Source of the DNA: Cycas panzhihuaensis
Taxonomy: Eukaryota > Cycadophyta
Assembly: GCA_023213395.1 (NCBI GenBank)
Contig: CM041465.1
Location: forward strand, 239,079,741-239,143,740
DNA length: 64,000 nt
Reading direction: 5' to 3'
Made by a program: the position numbers and the translations under genes. Shown here piece after piece: positions 45,256 through 55,512 of this stretch; the stretch's first letter is position 1; each line of letters starts with the position of its first letter. The notes beneath the pieces are model-generated. The model searched no databases. It was not told the DNA's origin and saw nothing but the letters and a program-made list of their open reading frames with translations.

Positions 45256-47964
45256 TATTTCCCAGCTTCCAGGAATGGATATGGAATTACTGATTGAGGT
45301 AAGTGTAGGTATGTTTCTCACCTTATCATTGCTTTCTTTTGATGAGTGTTTGCTTGCATGTTTGCATGTTTGTGACCTTGTAGATGATTTTATCTTCGTC
45401 TACACTTATTTAGCCTATAACGACTATAGCAGGGCCACACTCCCAGCAAGTGTGGCACCTTGGTGGTTGTTCCACTTCCCACATTCTTCCCTCCTCGCTC
45501 TAGGATCCACTTGGCTTGCGCCACCTTTGCCCGTGTGATGACCCGTCATTAGTAGGTTGACTTGCCACATCGTTTGAATCCTATTTTTGCTCTTCTGGAC
45601 TTGTTTGCTGGCTTGTTTGCCCTCAGGTAGATGTCTCAGCCCCCCATTAGCCTTTTTTGTCATCTGCCCACAGCCTAGGCTAGCTATCCGAGCCAGGTTT
45701 TGCCTCCAGGCTAATACTGCCACAAATTTCATGGTACCGCCGTAAATTCCACAGTACCGTAGATTTTGCAGCAGGATGACTATTTTAATTTATTTTTTAA
45801 AAATGTGCTGTGGCATTTTTGTATTTATTGCGAAACTGCCATGTGTCTCGTAACTTAACTCGCCTCTAGTTGTTCCCTAATCGCTCGCTTTAGGGTTTGG
45901 TCTGCGTATTTAAGCCATCATTATCTCATTTTTAGGATCTTCTTTTGCTCAATTTTTGGATTGCTCCTCAAGGAAACCACCCTATGCTCTACTATTCTCT
46001 GCTGCTCTATTGCTGCTACAGGACCTGCACCTCTCCTCCAGTGCCTAACTCTCCTTTGGTACGGTTAGGACATCTTCCCAGCCCTTCACATACCTTGGAG
46101 AGGGCCCCTTTGGAGAGATGTCAGTGGATTCTTGCCCAAGCAGCCATCAAGCATTCTAAGTGTAGGTGTTCTTCCTCTAACTCCATTAGTAAGGTTCCAA
46201 ACCTGCTATACCATAGTTTTTGGGCTGATTTCTCAGCCTCTCCTTAACAGCCTTTGACTGAGGTAAGAGCCTCCCCTCCTCTTCTTAGGTATTCATTGAT
46301 TTGAGCTATTTTCTTATTCAATTTATGCCCCTTTTTGCTTGTCCTCTTCCTTCAGTTTTTGGAGGTTGTTTTCCTCTTGGGCTATTTTACTCCTGTCATT
46401 AGTGCCTCCTTGCCTGTATTTGTTGCTCAAGGCAGCGGCAAAGAGGGGTTGCATAGGGTTTGGGAGAGAGCTGGGTGGATTCTGTACCACCTTCCATGCT
46501 CCTCAAGTGGCTTTTAGCCCCCCAAACCTTCCCTCTTGCCCCGTGTTGTCCTTGGCACTCAAACAAGGGTTTGTTGGGCCTTCCTTAGCCGTTGAAATCA
46601 GCACTGTCACACGTTGCAACGTTGGTTTGAGGGCTTGTGTTTCAGTCCAGGCAACTCATGTAAGTCCCGACCACTTGTCCTTTGCCAAACTCCTTTCCCG
46701 ACAGCCTGGTTTGCTCTTCATAGCACCCCGTCTTACCGTAGGTCCTCTTTGGCTCCTTTCAACTCTCTTACTACTATTTCTAGCCATCTTTCTTAGCCTT
46801 ACCCTCATTGCCTCGTGGCTTTGGGGGAGGTTGGGGTTGTTCTTTGCAGGAGATGGGCCACTCTGAGGCTTACCGATTACTTTCCGTTTACTTTGGTTAT
46901 CCTCCTTTACATATTATCATCATTGTGTTGATGCTAACATATACGTATTTAAGTTTATATTTGTTTTCAATAGACATGTATTGTTAGGATCTTTCCATTG
47001 TATGTTAGCACCCTTTCTCCGGAAAGGGGGGAGGTTGTCATTTACTTGCAGGTATTCAGAAAGCACAAAGGACCTTTCTTCCTTTACCGGTAAGTGCTTC
47101 CATTCATGTTGTACTTTCATACTTTATTTATTGCTAGTATTTGATCCCTTTCTTTCCTTGGTTTGGTACTATAGTATTTTTCCGGGGAAGGTAAGGAAGC
47201 CCCTCATTCTGATCTGCCGTGACTCTTCACACCAGCCATGCCTTATGGAGTAGCTTTGGGTGCCTCTTGGGAGTGCCACCATTATGACACGCTTCTGTTC
47301 CAGGTACACGGCCTCGCTCCACTTTATCACCTTTTTCCTTTTGAGTTCTTTTACATAGTAGTAATTAACTCATTGAAAATAGAAAGGAAATCAACCTTGC
47401 TTTGGTCCATACTTTATTTGCTTTATTGCTTGCATCTTCTTTTGCTGTAGGAAAAGGTCTTAGGAAACCTTCCCTCTCACCTTTTCCCCCTTTTTTGCCG
47501 TGCAAACTTCCCTCCCTCTTTATTATCTGTTTGGTTAGTTTGCTCACACATACCTTGACCCAGCTCCTTGGGTTATCTTTCTTACGTTCTCTTAGTTCCT
47601 CACTTAGCCGGATAAAAAGGTGACCCTATCCATAGGCCACCTGCTTGCCTATCCTTCCTTGTTTCCTGTTGCTCTAGGGAAACCCTCGAAGGTCTCTCTC
47701 CTTCCCCTTCTGGCCATCCAAGGGTGGGAGGATCCTTCCCTTAGGTCAACCCAAGCTAACCCTATGCCTCCTCACCTCTTGTTCGAAGTGGGGGAATTAC
47801 CCTTTGGTAGCTATATTCCATTTGCAGGTCCTGAACTCGTGCTTCGGTGCATGGGGTGCCCTGCATGGTACTTGCTCTACTTATAGGTCCCTTTCTTGAT
47901 CATATTACCAATTGCTCTTACCATTCCTATTTAGTTAGGTAGCTATCCCGTAGACGTGCGTCCA
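45256..47964 (+). repeat. TE-E 5' LTR
   Basis: Starts TATTTCCC (from TGTTTCCC) and ends GCGTCCA. Splice-donor consensus GAG|GTAAGTGT at 45299, TATTTAAG at 45907-45914, GGTACC- and AGTACC-centred short palindromes at about 45720-45775. An open frame 46339-46866 (175 codons, hydrophobic ends) recurs in the 3' LTR, as expected of an LTR pair; it has no known domain and is not called a gene. Confidence 0.93.
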
Positions 47965-47965
47965 C

Positions 47966-47982
47966 TAGCAACCATAGTGGGG
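47966..47982 (+). other. TE-E primer binding site (tRNA-Arg type)
   Basis: TAGCAACCATAGTGGGG, one base after the LTR. It differs from TGGCGACCA-AGTGGG by G-to-A changes mainly. Leader to 48231 has nothing else recognised. Confidence 0.6.
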
Positions 47983-48231
47983 ACTACCAGTAAGGGAGCT
48001 AGTTTCCACTCTCTTCTATTAGTTTTGCTACCTTTTTGTGGTCCTGTTTCTACCTACTTCGATCTCTTCATTGGGAAGCCCCCAAGGCATGTGCCTTTAC
48101 CACCCTTTCTTTTTCCTAACATTGTTAGTTGACCTTGCATGTGACGCTTTTCTCGTTGCTTGTGCAGTCTACCTCCATTATTAGAAGACCCCAAGTATCA
48201 CCCTCTTCCTTTGTTAGATTCTGATTTGACA

Positions 48232-50480
48232 ATGGAGGGATACTCTTTTGATTGGGCCTACCACATCACAACTTTGGAAACCCACAATTTCCCTTCCTCT
48301 ATTCTGGGGTCCACCTAGGAGGGTGATGACCCCCTTTATTACCTGAGTGACCAACATCACTCGCTCAACGTCCATCCCTCTACCCATGCGATAGAAGGAT
48401 CTGTTTCTCTTGAGACTTACCACTCAATTGGTGACTCTTATGAGGAGTGTCCCGAGGGATCTACTTTGTTCGAGGTCCCAACTACCTCTTACGAGTATGG
48501 AGGAACCCCTCTTGTCGACATAGTTGAAGCTCTCAACGAGTGTCGTCGCGCGGCACGCGTCCAACCGCCTCCTGGATGATTTGAGGATGCTCTTCATGGA
48601 GGAGCCTATTCTTCTTCTTCCCCTCCTCCCCCGCATGCCTCATCCTTATCTACAAATCCTTTTACAACCAATCCCTTTATGCCTATGCATGTATCCCGCT
48701 CCTTTCCTATTCCTATAGTGGGGGCACATGTCGCACCTTCCATTTCTCACTAAGGTCCTAGTTTTTCGAGATCTTTCCATGGTATGTCTTTCCCCCAATT
48801 GAAGGTTAGCATACCCGTCCCTAGCCAAACTAATGTGCCATCCCCTAATATGGCACATACCTTTCCTAGTAGGCCTGTCGATCCTACTAACCTTTCTGCT
48901 ATCAGTTATGTGGGACCCACTCCCACACACCCTCAAAACCAACACGTTGGTGCTTCCTTCTATGTTCCCCGAGGGTATACTTCTGAACCTTGGGGGTAAG
49001 GTAGAGGATGTCATCTCCCAGCTTATGAAGTGGATCTGCTACACCCATATGGGGTCGCCCCACCTACGGGTGGCCCATATGGACAAAACCCGGTTCTGCA
49101 TCTATCTTTTCTATCATTTAGTGCAATTCCTTTTGTCGTGCCTTCACAGGGGAACCTGACTCCCTTCCAAGGCACCTACCCTGAAGTCCCTTCCTAGTAG
49201 GGGGCATTTCCTCAAGGAGGGATGGGTATACTGCCCCCATCCGCTCCTTGTTCATTACCCATTATGTCATTCATTGACCTTATGGTCCAGTCAAGGGCAC
49301 GTCCCTTCATGGACTTTAGGTCAATACCTCTATCCATTGAGGCATTAAGAACCAATCTGCTGCCTCATCCCCCTGAAGTTTCTAGATTCTACGGAACTTT
49401 ATCGCAAGACCCAGCAAAGCATGTGCATAGTTTTTCTATGGCATGCATTGATTACTAGGCTTACGACCACATTTTAATGAAATTGTTCCCACGATCCTTA
49501 CAGGGTGACGCCCTTAAGTGGTTTTACTATCTCCTTGCCCACTCCATCCATTCATTCCAGTAATTGGTGGATGAGTTCATCAACTATTTTGATGTAGCCC
49601 GTCCATTCGAGAGTGGAATGAAGTCACTCCTTTCGCTCAAATAAGGCAACGATGAAATGAATCGTGACTTTGTGTGATGATTTCATGATTTGCTTTACTC
49701 CACTAAGGCAACATTGCCCGAGGAGTTGAAGCGAGACCTCTTCATCAATGCACTTCATCCCAAAGTGCATGTGGAAGTCCTTAAATTGGGGGCAACCACA
49801 TGCGACTCCACGATCACCAAGTGTTTGGCGTTGGAGGCTATTGAGATCCAAGCTGATCTCAATAAACCTCTTAAGCCCTTACAGCGACGTGAGGCACCAC
49901 CTCCAACTAAAGATACCAAACCTTCACAACCTACCCGATCTTCCTCTCATCCGACTGAGAGGACTTTAGACTCTCTCACATCAGCCATATGCTCATTCGA
50001 GCATACGATGAAGGAACTCAAGCTTCAGGCTCCTTTATCTCCTACATCCAATAAATAAGTCCAACAAATAACTCAAGCTCCTCTCTCCAGGAATGGAAAT
50101 GCCCAGTCCTCTCAAGCGAGAAGGCCAGATCCTCCGCTTGAGAAGAAGTTGTGCTCCATTCATGGGAAGTGCTTCCATGATAATTTGCGTTGTAGGGCCC
50201 AGCATCCTAAGGATACCCCTCAATGTGATTCTTCCCCCAAACGGGCCTCAAGGCCTAATTTGGACTAACCAATTTACAAGGATCTGTTCCCTAAACATGG
50301 GGAACATGATTGCAACACCCAAACTAAGAATAACTGGAACCGAGGAAGATCGCCTGATTCCCGTCCTTCCTGCGACAAAGGGAAGGGTGCCCGGAACTCA
50401 TCTTCTTCCTCTCATTCCCCTAGCTGTCATATCCCATCACCTTTGCAGCCCCAGAATAAGGGGAAGAAGGTGATCCAGTT
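48232..50480 (+). pseudogene. gag: TE-E gag (decayed by stops)
   Basis: ATG 48232 (MEGYSFDWAY). The first third is low-complexity, rich in Pro, Ser and Thr. The gag domain covers about 49310-49900: LSIEALRTNLLPHPPEVS, SFSMACIDY, ILMKLFPRSLQGDALKWFY, LVDEFINYFDVARPFE, STKATLPEELKRDLFINALHP and VEVLKLGATT. The Cys/His knuckle LCSIHGKCFHDNLRC is at about 50150-50195. The reading frame is kept throughout, but at least ten stops occur (for example 48315, 48738, 48998, 49456, 49562, 49641, 49676). Those I inspected are CAA, CAG, CGA or TGG codons changed by one transition, judged against TE-B and TE-D. Confidence 0.88.
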
Positions 50481-50499
50481 GCTTGAAGCAACTCCTTCT

Positions 50500-51314
50500 T
50501 ATGCCCTTACACAGTCTCAGGCCGCCAAGGAAGCAGTGGGAGCTTCTTCTTCTTCCATTCCTTTTGACCCTCTTCCGGAGAACCTTCCTCTAGAAATAAT
50601 CTCTTTCCTAAGGCTATTCCTGTACGCCCAGGTCGTTACAATTTCTGAAGGGCACTTACCCAGCCTACTACGAAGGGTAAGCCCTTCTCCATCGTGGACG
50701 AGCTTCATACTATTGCTACAGGAATGTCCTTGATGGACGTTTTGAGGAGTTATCTTGAGTAGCGGGCCCTCCTCCTAGAAGCTTTAGGATTAAGTGATGC
50801 GCCTGTCCATGTTTTGGGTATTACCCAAAGTTATGGACCCGTTATTTCATTTGATCCTAAGGATCTTCCTCCTTCCAGTGAAAGGGAACATCAGTGGAAC
50901 TTCCCATTCACCATCACTATCGATACACCTGACTGTACCCTTCGAAGGACTATTGTTGATAATAGTTCTTCCGTGAATGCCATGCCCTTGCATGTCATGC
51001 AAGAGCTTGGTATTTCTGCCTTGGAACCTGTTCTGTGGTGATGCCAAGGTTATGACGGTAGCGAGAAGACCCCTTTGGGATCTACCGCAATTCCGCTCAC
51101 CCTTGAGGGCAAGATTATTCTTGCCAATGTTGTAGTCCTCGACATTGACGTTGACTACAACCTCCTTCTAAGTCACCCATGGCTCGACCAAGTGGGAGCC
51201 GTGTGCTCGACTCTTTGGGGACAACTTAAATTCATCCATGACGGACAGATGAGAGTGATTCCCTGTGAATGCCCATTTACCAAACAAACTCGTTCTACCA
51301 ATTCGGCAAACTGA
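50500..51314 (+). pseudogene. TE-E protease with flanking spacer
   Basis: Aspartic protease. ITIDTPDCTLRRTIVDN at about 50915-50962 is followed by SSSVNAMPLHVMQELGISALEPV; relatives have VDNGSS. The block DIDVDYNLLLSHPWLDQVGAVCSTLW at about 51141-51220 follows. A TGA near 51039 and a TAG near 50759 interrupt it. The spacer before it (50443-50733) contains VDELHTIATGMSL-like sequence. Confidence 0.85.
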
Positions 51315-52150
51315 GATCCTTCCACACACACCTCGGCTTGCTCTTTTGGCATACCTAACCCATCTGAAGAAGATCCCGCATCTTCTTCTCCTAATCTCAT
51401 GTGGTTTGCCCCTATTGGCATTGGGAGTTATGGGTACCTCACTTCGTTTAGTGATGACGAGTCACACGACGAGGATAAGAATTGTCTTCACCCCATTTCT
51501 CTCCTCTGCACCAGTAGGTCACACCTATCTCATTTTAGATCCCCATCTAGAACCTCTTTCATTAGTGAGGCTAGCCACTCCTACGTGTCATATGTCATCA
51601 CGTATGTTGACCTGCCCATCATTAGTTCTTCTTCTTCATTACCCCCCATGGGTGATGGCTTCGAAGAGCTGCCTTTCGCTCCTTCTGAGGAGCCTCCTTT
51701 TGACTCTCCTTCAAAATCCTGCGAGGAAGTTGAGCAACCCGACGACCATCACGGTCCTATTGCTCCTACTCCCTCTAGTACTTCCTCTACTCAAAGTGAG
51801 GTCATCCATGGGGTGGATTACTTCGAGAATGATGAAGCCCTGCTTGAGCACCTAGCGGGCTTTACACCCAATTTGCCTTCTGGTCACCACAAGCTTGGTC
51901 ACCAAAAGATCCTTACGATTGGATCCACACTTGCCGATCTGATCCCGTCTCCTATTCCACCTCCTCCTATTGACCTTGCCCCTCTCCACTTTGAGGAGGG
52001 CAATGCCATGTGCATGGAGGCAACCCAAGACATAGTCTTGGCCCCTGGCAAGGTCGTTAAGGTCAGGTTAGAGTGTTCTCCTGATGGGATAAGGGAGTAC
52101 TCCCTTTTGTTCTAGGAGTTTTGAGACATGTTTGCATAGGATTATGCTGA
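51315..52150 (+). pseudogene. TE-E protease-RT linker
   Basis: Open frame 51399-52115, 238 codons, acidic and Ser/Pro-rich (YGYLTSFSDDESHDEDK, MGDGFEELPFAPSEEPPFD, NLPSGHHKLGHQKILTIGS, FEEGNAMCMEATQDIVLAPGK). Similar to the TE-A and TE-D linkers. No catalytic motif; presumably a spacer or structural region of the polyprotein. It ends at TAG after EYSLLF, a position read as coding in TE-D. Confidence 0.75.
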
Positions 52151-52151
52151 C

Positions 52152-52960
52152 ATGAAGGGAATTGACCCCTCCATCGTCACTCATAACCTCACCACCATTC
52201 ATGGTGCCTACCCTGTGTGCCAGAAGCAGCATCCCCTTCACCCAAAGCTCTCAGCTACCGTTAAGATGGAGGTTGAGAAGCTTCTAGATGCTGAGCTTAT
52301 TACTTCTATTGACTACCCTAAATGGGTCTCCAATATTGTCCCCATTGCTAAAAAGAATGGGCCAATTCGTATATGTGTCGATTTCTGCGAAATCAATAAT
52401 GCTTGTCCTAAGGACAACTTCCCACTCCCCTTTATTGATCAAATTATTGATCGCACCGCTGGATTTGAAGTCATGTCTCTAATGGATGGCTTCTCTGGCT
52501 ATAACCAGATTCAAATTTCTCCTGAAGACCACCATAAGATAGCCTTCACTACATTTTGGGGTACCTTCGCCTATAAGGTGATACCCTTTGGTCTTAAGAA
52601 TATAGGTGCTACTTACCAAAGAGCCATGCATTTCATTTTCCATGACCTCATTGATAACACATTGGAGGTCTTCATGGATGATATGATCGGTCTCTCCCGT
52701 GTCAGGGCCCATCATCCATCTGACTTGCATGCCATCTTCTCACGATGTCGCAAGTATCACGTCAGTCTAAATCTGCTCAAGTGTATGTTTACCGTTACCT
52801 CAGGTAAACTCCTTGGTTTCCTTATGTCAAAATAAGGAATTCAGATTGACCCTGACAAGGTCAGGGCAATCCTTGAAATGCCACCACCTAGAACTCAACG
52901 ACAGATTAAGTTATTTCTAGGAAGGCTCGATTTTCTCAGGTGCTTCTTAGTAGACTTCGC
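52152..52960 (+). pseudogene. TE-E reverse transcriptase
   Basis: Open for 227 codons (52152-52835). Motifs: MEVEKLLDAELITSIDYPKWVSNI, GPIRICVDFCEINNACPKDNFPLPF, FEVMSLMDGFSGYNQI, FTTFWGTFAYKVIPFGLKNIGATYQRAM in pieces, and EVFMDDMIGLSRV at about 52665-52700 with both catalytic Asp. TAA at 52833 lies inside the thumb region and is a CAA or similar in relatives. The connection to RNase H continues in frame (RQIKLFLGRLDF). This is the best preserved RT in the window. Confidence 0.92.
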
Positions 52961-53430
52961 TATGAGTGATAAACCCCTCACGAACCTATTGAAGAAGAGA
53001 GCTCCATTTACCTAGTCTGATAAGACCCAAAAGGCCTTCGAAGGACTTAAGGAAGCCCTTACTTCCGCTCCTACACTGGCACCTCCTCGATTTGATAGGC
53101 CCTTCGTCCTATACACCTCGGTGACTGATGAGTCCTTGGACACTATGTTAGCTCAGGAGGATGACTCAAGAACCAAGAGAGCTATATATTTCATCAGCCA
53201 CACCTTCGTGGCTGCTGAGCTTAACTATTCCCCTACTGAGAAGGAGTGCCTCTCCTTGGTCCATGCGACCAAGAAGTTTAGACACTACTTGCTTAGCAAC
53301 ACCACCAAGGTGATCGTTCAATCCAATCCCTTGCGATACTTGCTCACTCGTTCAGATTTGATGGGTAGGGCTAGTCGGTGGGCCGTTCTGCTTCAAGAAT
53401 TTGACCTCCATATCGTCAACTAGAAATCAA
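52961..53430 (+). pseudogene. TE-E first RNase H (Ty3 type)
   Basis: FDRPFVLYTSVTDESLDTMLAQEDD from about 53090 (first Asp), AIYFISHTFVAAELNYSPTEKECLSLVHATKKFRHYLL (Glu), VIVQSNPLRYLLT where TE-D has QSDPLRYLL, so the third catalytic Asp is Asn by a G-to-A change. GRASRWAVLLQEFDLHIVN then a TAG at about 53421 where Gln is expected. Confidence 0.9.
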
Positions 53431-54815
53431 AGAAGGGAATGGTAGTGGCTGAGCAACTCGTAGACGCCTCTATCCCTAACTCCTTTGGCACCCCTGTTGA
53501 TGACTCTCTCCATGATGAGTCTATCATGACGATTCAGGGGGTCTCTCCCCATCCACTCATTAATAATGAATGGTATGGTGATATAATGCAGTATCTTACA
53601 CAGTAGTAATATCACCCTGATGCCAGTAGTAAAGTCAGATCTCATATCCAAACTTCTACCAAGCAATACCTCCTCATGGATGAGGTATTGTATAAGAGGT
53701 CCTTCGATGGGATCCTCCTCTGCTATGCCACTATTGACAAAGCTGACCAAGTACTTCGCAAATGCCACCACGGTATTTGTGGAGGTCACTTTTGGGGCTA
53801 GTCTATGGCTCAGAGGATCCTTCACATGGGCTATTTCTGGCTGTCCCTTTTCAAGGACACTCATGCCTTTGCTCTGAGATGTCAGCAATGTTAGGAACAT
53901 GCCAACATCTCCTATGTGCCTTCCGAGGCCCTACATCCTATTGTTTCAACATGGCCTTTTGCTCAGTGGGGACTAGACCTCATTGGGGCTATCTCCCCAC
54001 CTTCATCGTCGCAGCACAAGTTTATCTTGACTGCCATGGAGTATTTCACCAAATGGGCAGAGGCCATCCCTCTGATTATCACCCCAGGTAAAATGATAGC
54101 TACGTTCATTTACCAGCACATCATTTGCCGTTTTGGGATTTCGGACGTCCTAATCACTAATAACAAAACCTCTTTCTATAATAAGGAAATGAATGAGCTT
54201 TGTGAGAGGTTTAAAATTTCTCACAAGACTTCCTCCCCTTACTACCCTTAGGCAAATGGCCAAGTGGAGTCTTTCAATAAGACTCTTGTCAACATTCTTA
54301 AGAAAACCGTTGCTTAGTCCCAAAAGGATTGGCACCTTCAGCTGCCCTCCACTTTGTGGGCTTACCGTACCTCTATCCATTCTTCCACAAGAATGACCCC
54401 GTTCTCCCTGGTTTATGGTACCGAGGTGGTACTCCCGCTAGAGGTAGAGATTCCTTCCTTGCAAGTCTCCCTTCAAGGTCTCATCGACGAAGAGTCGATC
54501 CATCAGGCTTGCCTTCTGGACCTCAAGGCTTTGGATGAGAGACACTTAGCCATTTATCAGGCTAACCTGGCATCCAAAGCTCGCTCACAAAGGACCTATG
54601 ATAAACATCTTCATTCTCATCCTTTGTTCCCTGGGGACTACGTCCTCAAGCTTGAGTATCTCCATGATCGCTTGACTAAATTCAAACCCTGATGGGTTGG
54701 TCCTTCCATCATTATCGAATCTCTTAGAAATGGTGCCTATAGGATAGCCACCCTAGAAGGGCTTGAATTTGAGAAAGCCATTAATAGGAAATTCCTTAAA
54801 AAATTTTACGCATGA
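53431..54815 (+). pseudogene. TE-E integrase
   Basis: Continuous frame with stops. HHCC zinc finger: KCHHGICGGHFWG near 53760 and RCQQC near 53880. Core: QWGLDLIGAISPP near 53965 (first Asp), LITNNKTSFYN near 54155 where SDNGTPF is expected (second Asp now Asn), [15 protein letters not shown] near 54258 (Glu). C-terminal part: [57 protein letters not shown] and the end at TGA 54813-54815. Stops at about 53606, 53803, 53893, 54251, 54316 and 54691 look like Gln, Arg or similar codons lost by transitions. Confidence 0.92.
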
Positions 54816-55314
54816 CCTTTCGGCGATCCCTTCGCCCTGCTTCGAAATGAGCCTAAACTACCATCTTAGGTTGTCCCCAATCTTCCTAACCACGAGTAGA
54901 ATGGCAATTTAAGATGGCTCTGTCTTCTTCTCTCTGGTTCCTTCCGTGGAACCCATATTCCTATATCCTCTTGGGAACTTTTGTCTTCCTACTTAGGCAT
55001 TCCCCAATCAGGACAACGCTTTAGAGCATTATCGCTCCTCTCTCCTACCTACTGTTTCCTTCGCATATTTTGCTATGCTGTTCTGTAGATGTGTATGCCG
55101 CTCTATCCTCTAATCTCACACCTCTATATCGTCTCCACTCACGATGGGTGTGTGTGTTCCTATTAGACATATAGCCATACATGGAAAGGAACGTGCACGT
55201 CATACAATAAAATATTCACAACTTAACATTCATAACATACAAAATAAACATACATGTCATCCACACGTGATATATACACACAGTTTCATATCAAAATGGG
55301 GTTCCAATTACCCC

Positions 55315-55356
<42 letters not shown>

Positions 55357-55512
55357 AAAAATCATACGTTACATCATACATATGGGAAGCCAGTGTCCTT
55401 GCAGGGGGGGTACAATCATATGAGCCTATATATGACCCCCTGGAGGTCTGTGCTTTCCCCTGTCAAAACTAAATATGTACATCTCCTACTCTACTTCTAC
55501 CTTGCTCCTGGG
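54816..55512 (+). other. TE-E post-integrase untranslated region, AT microsatellite and G-tract block
   Basis: Non-coding. An alternating AT run of about 40 bp fills 55315-55354; TE-A, TE-B and TE-D have only short versions. The conserved block is at about 55388-55460: GTGTCCTTGCAGGGGGGGTACAATCATATG and CCCCCTGGAGGTCTGTGCTTTCCCC in pieces. The frame 55144-55644 runs through the repeat and is not credible as a gene. Confidence 0.7.
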
